The position numbers were made by a program, and so were the translations under genes. Under the pieces are notes generated by a model that saw only the letters and a list, made by a program, of their open reading frames with translations, was not told the origin of the DNA and made no database searches. DNA of 5,724 bases. Origin: Planctomycetota bacterium (GTDB taxonomy: Bacteria; Planctomycetota; Planctomycetia; Pirellulales; Thermoguttaceae). The first letter of the stretch is position 1. Every line of letters starts with the position of its first letter. Below, in pieces: positions 1-5,462 of the stretch. The DNA lies in contig JAEWUR010000645.1 of the NCBI GenBank assembly GCA_023397045.1, positions 1 to 5,724 on the forward strand. Direction: 5' to 3'.

Positions 1-1
1 C

Positions 2-1117
2 CCGAAGAAACTATGGTGGATGCACGAACGCAAGAACGATTATCGCCGAATTGCCGCGTTTGTGCAGCCTGGCGGCTACGCCGCAATGCGTCTTTGCGGC
101 TTGGATGGCTCCGAAGCATACATCGACTCGACCTATCTGCACTTCTCCGGTTTTGCCGACAATCGGCAAGCATGTTGGGATGAATCGCTTTGCCGGGAGT
201 TCGGGTTCGATGCGCAAAAACTACCTGCGATCGTCGATCCGGCGTCAATCGTCGGGGCATTGAGCGGCGAAGCGTCACGGCGATGCGGGCTGAGGCCGGA
301 TGTGCCGGTTGTGGCCGGTTGTGGTGACACGACGGCAAGCTTTTTGGCCTGCGGTGCGGTCCGTGAGGGCATCGGCGTCGATGTGGCAGGAACCGCCTCC
401 GTATTTGCCATGACGGCGGCCGAGTTTTTGCCCGATACACACAATCGCATGTTGGCCTGTGGACGATCGGCAATCGCTGGACTTTGGCGTCCTTACGCCT
501 ATATCAACGGCGGCGGTATGAATCTCGAATGGTTTCGCCGAGAAGTCGTCGGCGGTGGGCGTACGACCGGCCCCAAGTCGTTGACGTTCGAGATGTTGGA
601 TGACCTGGCCGGCGCCGTTCCACCCGACGAATCGCTTCCAATGTTCATTCCCCACATGTGCGGCCGCGTCTGTCCGGCGCAACCGGCCGTCCGAGGAGCT
701 TGGATCGGACTGGCTTGGAATCATTCGTTGGCGCACTTGTATCGCGCCATGTTGGAGAGCGTTGCAATGGAATATGCCCTCTTTAGACGGGCGATTGCCA
801 CGATGGACATAGATCTTCCGGTCCGGGAAATTCGCGTCACGGGTGGGGGCGCCGGAAGTAACTGTTGGAATCAACTGAAGGCGGACGTTTTGCAGACGCC
901 CTTGCGCCGCATCGAGCGAAACGAAGGTGCGCCGCTGGGCGTTGCCATGTTGGCCGGTGTCGGCGTCGGCCTTCTGGACAAACTCACGACAGCGGCCAAT
1001 CGGTGGATTCCATTGTCGAAGACAATTCGCCCACGGCATTCATTGGCGGAACTCTACGCCGGCCGATTGAATCGGTACCAGACCTTCTTAAGCTATCTTA
1101 ACGACCAGCAAAACTGA
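2..1117 (+). CDS. FGGY-family carbohydrate kinase (xylulokinase-like), 5' end cut by window
   Basis: ATP-dependent kinase expected to phosphorylate a sugar, polyol or related compound in the cytoplasm. The reading frame is open to the left edge and the first codons read PKKLWWMHERK, the FGGY motif normally found inside domain I, so the ATG at 20 is internal and about 130 N-terminal residues of a typical 500-residue enzyme are missing; 371 residues are visible. PVVAGCGDTTAS (Asp codon 326-328) matches the conserved region carrying the catalytic-base aspartate. GVDVAGTASVF matches the glycine/threonine phosphate-binding segment. The C-terminal domain shows VTGGGAGSNCWNQLKADV and EGAPLGVAMLAGVGVG, the ATP-site signature. 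The family is certain; the substrate is not, because FGGY members act on xylulose, ribulose, glycerol, erythritol, fuculose and others, and the N-terminal substrate region is largely absent. It is the first visible gene of the operon, ending 13 nt before the next start. Confidence 0.93.
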   Translation, partial: PKKLWWMHERKNDYRRIAAFVQPGGYAAMRLCGLDGSEAYIDSTYLHFSGFADNRQACWDESLCREFGFDAQKLPAIVDPASIVGALSGEASRRCGLRPDVPVVAGCGDTTASFLACGAVREGIGVDVAGTASVFAMTAAEFLPDTHNRMLACGRSAIAGLWRPYAYINGGGMNLEWFRREVVGGGRTTGPKSLTFEMLDDLAGAVPPDESLPMFIPHMCGRVCPAQPAVRGAWIGLAWNHSLAHLYRAMLESVAMEYALFRRAIATMDIDLPVREIRVTGGGAGSNCWNQLKADVLQTPLRRIERNEGAPLGVAMLAGVGVGLLDKLTTAANRWIPLSKTIRPRHSLAELYAGRLNRYQTFLSYLNDQQN

Positions 1118-1130
1118 GAGAACGAAAGAT

Positions 1131-2108
1131 ATGGCAATGGCAGTCCAGGCGACCGCAGATCATCCCTATGAGAAGGCGACCCAGCCGACAATGTATTTCA
1201 TCGGCGTGACAACCGGAAAATCGTCGATCATGGACGTTTTTCCGCGTTGGGCCGAATATCTCGGCCTGAAAAACACCGTGATTCGTGGAATCGACTGCAA
1301 ATGGCATGACAAGAAGGATGTGTATCGCCATGCCGTCGAACATATCAAAAGCGACCCTCTGTCGTGTGGTGCGTTGGTCACAACGCATAAAATCGATCTT
1401 TTGAAAGCGTGCCGCGACCTGTTCGACGAACTCGATCCCTATGCCCAACTGATGGGTGAGGTCAGTAGCATATCGAAACGCGACGGCAAGCTTGTCGGCC
1501 ATGCCAAAGACCCCATCACCAGCGGCTTGTCGCTGGAGGCGTTTCTGCCCGCCGACCATTGGCGGCAAACCGGGGCCGAGGCGTTGGTGCTCGGCGCAGG
1601 CGGATCGTCAATCGCCTTGACGTCTTATATGATGGACTCGTTTCATGGGCGAAATCGGCCGTCACGGATCATTGTGACCAATCGCAGTCCGGCAAGGCTT
1701 GACGAAATTCGAGCGGTCCATCGACAACTCGACTGTCCGATCCCTGTCGAATACGTCCACACGCCGACGCCGGACGACAACGACGCCTTGGTTGCTGGCT
1801 TGAAGCCGCGTTCGTTGGTTGCCAATGCCACGGGGCTCGGCAAAGACGCCCCCGGCTCGCCGATCACCGGCGTTGCGAGGTTTCCCGAAAACGGCTTCGC
1901 TTGGGATTTCAATTACCGCGGCAATCTGGTGTTTCTGGATCAAGCGAGAGCCCAACAATTGCAGCAACGCCTGACGGTCGAAGACGGTTGGGTCTACTTC
2001 ATTCACGGCTGGACGCGTGTGATCGCCGAAGTGTTTCACCTCGACATTCCCACCAGCGGCCCGGTATTCGATGACCTTTCGCGCATTGCCGCAGAAACGA
2101 GAAAATAA
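1131..2108 (+). CDS. Shikimate dehydrogenase-fold NAD(P)-dependent oxidoreductase, substrate unknown
   Basis: 325-residue protein of the AroE/shikimate dehydrogenase superfamily, longer than the usual 270-290. Visible landmarks are VTTHK (residues 83-87; K87 aligns with the catalytic Lys), GHAKDP (123-128; D127 aligns with the catalytic Asp of the NTD motif), a dinucleotide-binding loop GAGGSS (155-160), TNRSPAR (183-189), resembling the NRTxxR motif that favours NADP, and NATGLG (232-237), matching the NATxxG loop. The substrate-binding parts differ: the N-terminal SxSP motif reads GKSSIM, and the C-terminal region where AroE has its conserved Gln reads YFIHGW. It is therefore probably not a shikimate pathway enzyme but a dehydrogenase for a sugar-derived or cyclitol substrate, in line with its catabolic neighbours. 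The start at 1131 is the first ATG after the kinase stop, with a weak GAGAG 10 nt upstream. ATGs at 1137 and 1191 are alternatives; clear homology begins near MYFIGVTTG at 1191. Confidence 0.88.
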   Translation: MAMAVQATADHPYEKATQPTMYFIGVTTGKSSIMDVFPRWAEYLGLKNTVIRGIDCKWHDKKDVYRHAVEHIKSDPLSCGALVTTHKIDLLKACRDLFDELDPYAQLMGEVSSISKRDGKLVGHAKDPITSGLSLEAFLPADHWRQTGAEALVLGAGGSSIALTSYMMDSFHGRNRPSRIIVTNRSPARLDEIRAVHRQLDCPIPVEYVHTPTPDDNDALVAGLKPRSLVANATGLGKDAPGSPITGVARFPENGFAWDFNYRGNLVFLDQARAQQLQQRLTVEDGWVYFIHGWTRVIAEVFHLDIPTSGPVFDDLSRIAAETRK

Positions 2109-2112
2109 GGAG
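2107..2112 (+). promoter_or_regulatory. Ribosome binding site of the cupin isomerase gene
   Basis: AAGGAG overlaps the TAA stop of the preceding dehydrogenase gene and lies 12 nt before the ATG at 2125, or 21 nt before the ATG at 2134. It is the strongest Shine-Dalgarno match in the operon and supports 2125 over the upstream alternative start inside the previous gene. The overlap suggests the two genes are translated from one message. Confidence 0.6.
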
Positions 2113-2124
2113 CCGTTCCGAACC

Positions 2125-2691
2125 ATGGACAAAATGCAACACATGACGCCGTTTGGCGTTGACATTGACCTGATCGAAGGCGTGATGAGCGATCCCGACC
2201 GCACCTTGGTTCGGAACGCCTCGGATATGATCGGTTACTACCAAGACGCCGAGGCTCTGCAACGGCTGATCGACTCCGGCAACCCCTTGCACTACGAAGT
2301 CTTCGAGAAGAACATTCCCGAAGAGTATGGCCAACTGCTGTTCTGCGTCAGCAAATTGCAGCCCGGCCGCGTCGGTGACGAGTGCTTCTTTACCAAAGGG
2401 CATTACCATACGATTGCCAAGACCGCTGAGATCTATCTCTGCATTCGCGGCAACGGCTACATGGCGATGAAAACGGCCGAGGGCGACTGCGTGTTCGAGC
2501 CGATGGTTCGAAATCGCATGGTTTACGTACCGCCCTACTGGGCCCATCGATCGATCAATACGGGAAACGAGCCACTCATCTCTTTCTGCGTATATCCCGG
2601 CGATGCGGGTCATAACTACGGCGATATTGCCACCGAAGGCTTTCCGAAACGCCTCTTCATTCGGCAGGGACGCGAGGTTATCGAGCCATGA
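2125..2691 (+). CDS. Cupin-type glucose-6-phosphate isomerase family protein
   Basis: 188-residue single-domain cupin of the GPI family (archaeal-type phosphoglucose isomerase), which interconverts aldose and ketose phosphates using a bound divalent metal. Motif TKGHYH (90-95) followed by AEIYLCIRGNGYM (101-113) and PPYWAHRSIN (136-145) gives the four metal ligands H93, H95, E102 and H141. From memory, the Pyrococcus furiosus enzyme uses H88, H90, E97 and H136, a constant offset of five residues with almost the same protein length, so the fold and metal site appear intact. In a sugar operon it may isomerise a phosphorylated intermediate made by the FGGY kinase rather than serve central glycolysis; that is inference. 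The start at 2125 is supported by the AAGGAG at 2107-2112; a longer frame running back to 2071 would overlap the previous gene. Its TGA overlaps the next ATG (ATGA at 2688-2691), indicating translational coupling. Confidence 0.9.
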   Translation: MDKMQHMTPFGVDIDLIEGVMSDPDRTLVRNASDMIGYYQDAEALQRLIDSGNPLHYEVFEKNIPEEYGQLLFCVSKLQPGRVGDECFFTKGHYHTIAKTAEIYLCIRGNGYMAMKTAEGDCVFEPMVRNRMVYVPPYWAHRSINTGNEPLISFCVYPGDAGHNYGDIATEGFPKRLFIRQGREVIEP

Positions 2692-3629
2692 ACAAGATTC
2701 TCGTTACGCCGAGATCGTTGACCGCTGGCGGACATCCGGCGCTCGACCGTCTCGTCGCCGATGGTTTTCAGGTGATATTCTCTACGGCCGGCCGGCAACC
2801 CGGCGAGGAGGAATTACTCGATCTGCTGCCCGGTTGCGTCGGATATCTTGCGGGCGTAGAGCCTGTGACGCGCCGGGTGATTGAGTCGGCTGCCGAACTA
2901 GAAGTCATCAGTCGCAATGGGACGGGCGTCGACAATATCGATCTGGATGCCGCGAGGCAACGGAATATTACGATCTGCCGCGCTGAAGGCGCCAACGCCG
3001 AGGGGGTGGCGGAACTGGCCGTCGGGCTTTTGTTGGCGCTCGCCCGATCGATCGCACCGAGTGATTCTTCCATCAAAGAAGGCCTGTGGCAGCGACGAAT
3101 CGGCGTCGAGTTGGCCGGAAAGACGCTCGGCGTCGTAGGATGTGGAAGAATCGGGCGGCGCGTCACCGAAATGGCAATCGGCCTCGGAATGAGCGTCATC
3201 GCGCACGATGTGTTCATGGAAAGACCATTTGATCTTTCCGACCGTTTTCGGTTCGCGCCGCTCGACGAGGTATATGTCTCGGCCGACGCCGTTACATTGC
3301 ATTGCCCGCCGCCTTCACATGGCCGCCCGTTGATTGACGCAGCCGCCATCGCCAAGATGCGCCCGGGCGTGTTGCTGGTCAACACGGCCCGTTACGATCT
3401 GATCGATTCCGATGCCGTAACAGCTGCCCTGGATGACGGCCATATCGCGGGATTGGCGCTCGACGTCTTCGACCGAGAGCCGCCCCGCGACAATCCACTG
3501 ATCGCACACAAACGAGTCATCGCCACTCCGCACATTGGTGGCTTTACCACGGAGAGCGTCAACCGGGCCGTTTCGGTGGCAGTTGACAATCTTGTGCGTC
3601 ACCTCACACGTTGTTCGATAGCAGGATGA
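2688..3629 (+). CDS. D-isomer-specific 2-hydroxyacid dehydrogenase (phosphoglycerate dehydrogenase-like)
   Basis: 313-residue NAD-dependent oxidoreductase interconverting a D-2-hydroxyacid and its 2-keto acid. The catalytic domain has RNGTGVDNIDL (76-86). The Rossmann domain has GVVGCGRIG (148-156, GxGxxG at G151, G153, G156), with D174 at the end of the second strand, which favours NAD. The catalytic triad is R235 (NTAR), E264 (DVFDREPP) and H282 (TPHIGG). Length is typical of the non-ACT-domain members, so it lacks the serine-feedback domain of long PGDH enzymes and is unlikely to be a biosynthetic serA. The residue after the catalytic Arg is Tyr instead of the usual Gly. Substrate is unassigned; reduction or oxidation of a sugar-derived keto acid, glyoxylate or hydroxypyruvate would fit the operon. 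The start at 2688 overlaps the upstream stop by four bases, with GAGG at 2674-2677 as a weak ribosome binding site. Confidence 0.92.
   Translation: MNKILVTPRSLTAGGHPALDRLVADGFQVIFSTAGRQPGEEELLDLLPGCVGYLAGVEPVTRRVIESAAELEVISRNGTGVDNIDLDAARQRNITICRAEGANAEGVAELAVGLLLALARSIAPSDSSIKEGLWQRRIGVELAGKTLGVVGCGRIGRRVTEMAIGLGMSVIAHDVFMERPFDLSDRFRFAPLDEVYVSADAVTLHCPPPSHGRPLIDAAAIAKMRPGVLLVNTARYDLIDSDAVTAALDDGHIAGLALDVFDREPPRDNPLIAHKRVIATPHIGGFTTESVNRAVSVAVDNLVRHLTRCSIAG
3623..3626 (+). promoter_or_regulatory. Candidate ribosome binding site for the aldolase, inside the end of the previous gene
   Basis: AGGA sits 8 nt before the ATG at 3635 and touches the ATG at 3626, so its spacing favours initiation at 3635. 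The site lies across the last codons of the dehydrogenase gene, consistent with coupled translation. It is a short motif and could be coincidental. Confidence 0.4.
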
Positions 3630-3634
3630 AAGAA

Positions 3635-4285
3635 ATGTCCCAAGATGACGTTTTGCAGATTGTCGCTCAGCATCGCGTGGTGCCGGTCGTCGCGATCGAT
3701 TCGGCCGAAGCGGCAATTCCTTTGGCGGATGCTCTTCTGGACGGCGGCCTGCCCCTCGTCGAAATCACCTTTCGCACGCCAGCCGCTGCCGAGGCGATTG
3801 AAATACTGTCTCGCGAACGCCCGGAGCTGCTTGTGGGGGCCGGTACGGTCCTGACGCGAGAAAACCTCCGTGCGGCACAATCGTCCGGTGCGAAGTTCGC
3901 CGTTGCTCCCGGATTGAATCCCGATATCGTCCGCTATGCGAAGGAGATCGGTCTGCCGTTCGTACCGGGAGTATGTACCCCCAGTGAAATTGAGCAGGCA
4001 ATTTCGATGCAGCGCACGCTCCTGAAGTTCTTCCCGGCCGAGACAAGCGGCGGCGTTGATGCGCTGAAGGCGTTGGCCGCGCCGTATGCACATTTAGGCT
4101 TGCGGTTCATGCCGACCGGAGGCGTGAACACGAAGAACCTCCCGGCCTATTTGGCTTTGAGTGCCGTGGCGGCTGTCGGCGGAAGCTGGCTTGCGAAGCA
4201 ACAAGATCTTACTGAGGGCCGTTGGACCGACATTCGCGATCGGTGCATTGAGACGGTGAGAATTGTAGCAAAATGCGAGAGTTAG
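3635..4285 (+). CDS. eda: 2-dehydro-3-deoxy-phosphogluconate aldolase / 4-hydroxy-2-oxoglutarate aldolase (KDPG aldolase)
   Basis: Class I Schiff-base aldolase that cleaves 2-keto-3-deoxy-6-phosphogluconate or an analogue to pyruvate plus glyceraldehyde-3-phosphate, the last step of Entner-Doudoroff-type routes. Counting from the ATG at 3635 gives 216 residues, normal for the family. Visible are VEITFRT (42-48, E43 and R47, aligning with E45 and R49 of E. coli Eda), VGAGTVL (67-73), APGLNP (91-96), the Schiff-base lysine in LKFFPAE (K131, aligning with K133), MPTGGV (159-164) for phosphate binding, and GGSWLA (182-187). All active-site elements are present. Start choice: ATG 3635 has an AGGA at good spacing; ATG 3626 would form an ATGA overlap with the preceding stop; a TTG at 3611 is also possible. 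The true substrate may be a KDPG epimer such as the galactonate form, which sequence does not resolve. Confidence 0.95.
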   Translation: MSQDDVLQIVAQHRVVPVVAIDSAEAAIPLADALLDGGLPLVEITFRTPAAAEAIEILSRERPELLVGAGTVLTRENLRAAQSSGAKFAVAPGLNPDIVRYAKEIGLPFVPGVCTPSEIEQAISMQRTLLKFFPAETSGGVDALKALAAPYAHLGLRFMPTGGVNTKNLPAYLALSAVAAVGGSWLAKQQDLTEGRWTDIRDRCIETVRIVAKCES

Positions 4286-4335
4286 GCGACGCGTCACACG
4301 CAGGCTGTGATGACGGCGTCAGAAAGACTCGTACG

Positions 4336-5187
4336 ATGGCAATTCGAGCTCACAACGGCGATTTGCGGACGTTTTTGCGTGCTGATCTACCCGAACACGC
4401 TTCGGGTCTTGCATGGCTCGGCCAAGCCGGTTTTGCCATCCGATCCGAACGGTGTCTGATTCTCATCGATCCATATTTGTCGGATTCGCTGGCAGAGAAA
4501 TACAAACGGAGGGAGTTTCCACACATCCGTCTTCACGCACCGCCGATTGCTCCAGCAGAACTCGTCAACGTGGATGCAGTTCTCTGTACGCATCGACATT
4601 CGGACCACATGGACCCCGGCACGATTCCAACGATCGCAGCAAGGAATCCAACGTGTCGTTTTGTTGTACCCCGGGCAGAGCTTGAATCGGCCGCACGATT
4701 ACGCATTCCTATCGAACGGACAATCTCGATCGACGGTGGCGAGACGAGTGCGCTAGCCGACAACATACAAGTCCGCGCGATTCCTTCAGCCCACGAATCA
4801 CTTGAGACAAACGAATCTGGCCAATATCGTTTTTTAGGTTACCTATTGCGGCTTCCTGAATACACCATCTATCATTCTGGCGATTGTGTTCCCTATCCTG
4901 GCCTTGTGGAACACCTGAGAAATGAACATATTGACTTGGCCCTGCTTCCCATCAACGGGCGCGACGAATATCGTCGAAGTCACGGCGTGCCGGGCAACAT
5001 GGCCTTTGAGGAAGCTGTTTCTCTCTGCTTGGGTGCCGGGATTCCCCGATTGGTTCCACATCATTTTGGCATGTTCGCTTTCAATACCATTGACACGGCC
5101 GATTTGGCGCACCGTATTTCACAAATGTCAACCGATGTCGAGATCCAACTCCCTCGGCTCGATACCTGGTACGAATGCTCTTCCTAG
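4336..5187 (+). CDS. UlaG-like metallo-beta-lactamase-fold hydrolase, probable sugar lactonase
   Basis: 283 residues from the ATG at 4336. The fold is shown by WLGQAGFAI (27-35), LILIDPYLSD (41-50) and THRHSDHMDP (85-94), the HxHxDH metal motif with H86, H88, D90 and H91. Further ligand candidates are H153 (SAHES), D183 (HSGDC) and H242 or H243 (PHHFGMF). LPINGRD and the following NM-x-EEAV segment resemble UlaG, the L-ascorbate-6-phosphate lactonase, so the enzyme probably opens a lactone or another cyclic carbonyl compound in the cytoplasm; no signal peptide is seen. Position after the aldolase supports a role in the same catabolic route. An earlier ATG at 4273 would add 21 residues and overlap the aldolase end by 13 nt; I prefer 4336 because MAIRAHNGDL resembles family N termini and the extra stretch looks non-conserved. 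Base composition appears lower in GC than in the dehydrogenase gene. Confidence 0.85.
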   Translation: MAIRAHNGDLRTFLRADLPEHASGLAWLGQAGFAIRSERCLILIDPYLSDSLAEKYKRREFPHIRLHAPPIAPAELVNVDAVLCTHRHSDHMDPGTIPTIAARNPTCRFVVPRAELESAARLRIPIERTISIDGGETSALADNIQVRAIPSAHESLETNESGQYRFLGYLLRLPEYTIYHSGDCVPYPGLVEHLRNEHIDLALLPINGRDEYRRSHGVPGNMAFEEAVSLCLGAGIPRLVPHHFGMFAFNTIDTADLAHRISQMSTDVEIQLPRLDTWYECSS

Positions 5188-5198
5188 GCAACGCAACC

Positions 5199-5223
5199 CT
5201 CGCTGTCCTGGTCCATCAGCGAG
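5199..5223 (+). terminator. Weak terminator-like hairpin after the operon
   Basis: CTCGCTG (5199-5205) and CAGCGAG (5217-5223) form a perfect 7-bp GC-rich stem with an 11-nt loop, starting 11 nt after the hydrolase stop. The bases after it, TCTTGAT, are only partly T-rich, so this is a weak or imperfect candidate for an intrinsic terminator. Position at the end of the operon is the main support. Confidence 0.35.
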
Positions 5224-5327
5224 TCTTGATAGCAGAAATGAAGGAGAACAGAATCGACGGGGCTCATAAACAAATCATCCGGAACCCACAGCGCTGACCA
5301 GTGTTACAACGAATAGAAATGAGGTTA

Positions 5328-5353
5328 CGTGCCACCTTCCGATGGCGGGCACG
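5328..5353. repeat. Inverted repeat in the convergent intergenic region
   Basis: CGTGCC (5328-5333) pairs perfectly with GGCACG (5348-5353) around a 14-nt loop that can add a CC/GG pairing (5335-5336 with 5344-5345). There is no T-run beside it on either strand. It could be a terminator fragment, a remnant of mobile DNA, or chance. Confidence 0.35.
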
Positions 5354-5432
5354 AAGACTGAGATGGGAACGGAATCCCGTCAGCCATTCCTGCCAGCGCA
5401 TGGTACGAGACAGAGAACGACAAATCATATCC

Positions 5433-5462
5433 AGCACTACGCAGCACGCCGCTCGTAGTGCT
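5433..5462. repeat. 9-bp inverted repeat spanning the transposase stop codon
   Basis: AGCACTACG (5433-5441) and CGTAGTGCT (5454-5462) are exact reverse complements separated by 12 nt. The left arm contains the TAG stop of the minus-strand transposase (5437-5439) and the right arm lies in its last codons. It may fold at the 3' end of the transposase message. The minus-strand sequence past it is not clearly T-rich, so terminator function is unproven. Confidence 0.45.

Larger units (their letters stand above)
5188..5436. other. Convergent intergenic region without a credible gene
   Basis: This 249-bp gap lies between the end of the hydrolase gene and the end of the minus-strand transposase. Reading all frames I find only short frames without family resemblance, for example a 19-codon frame at 5238-5297. 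It holds two inverted repeats listed separately. A 9-bp direct repeat ACAAATCAT occurs at 5270-5278 and 5420-5428. No promoter for an outward gene is expected, since both flanking genes end here. Confidence 0.6.

Noticed and set aside
275..1039. 254-codon open frame on the minus strand opposite the kinase gene
   Set aside because: It lies wholly antisense to a well-conserved FGGY kinase, has low-complexity content with no recognisable motif, and is explained by codon bias of the real gene.
1131..2108. Annotation as a genuine biosynthetic shikimate dehydrogenase (aroE)
   Set aside because: The substrate-binding motifs differ from AroE and the neighbours are sugar catabolic genes, so only the fold and general chemistry are claimed.
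1662..2613. Two overlapping minus-strand frames (1662-2204 and 1999-2613) opposite the dehydrogenase and cupin genes
   Set aside because: Both are antisense to genes with clear family motifs, and neither resembles a known protein.
2768..3385. 205-codon minus-strand frame, rich in Ser, Pro and Arg
   Set aside because: Composition is typical of an antisense shadow of a GC-rich gene; the plus strand carries a complete 2-hydroxyacid dehydrogenase.
3599..4093. 164-codon minus-strand frame opposite the aldolase
   Set aside because: The plus strand encodes an intact Eda with every active-site residue; the antisense frame has no motif.
4922..5269. 115-codon plus-strand frame running from the hydrolase gene into the intergenic region
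   Set aside because: It is an alternative frame of the hydrolase gene for most of its length, with no conserved motif and no ribosome binding site.
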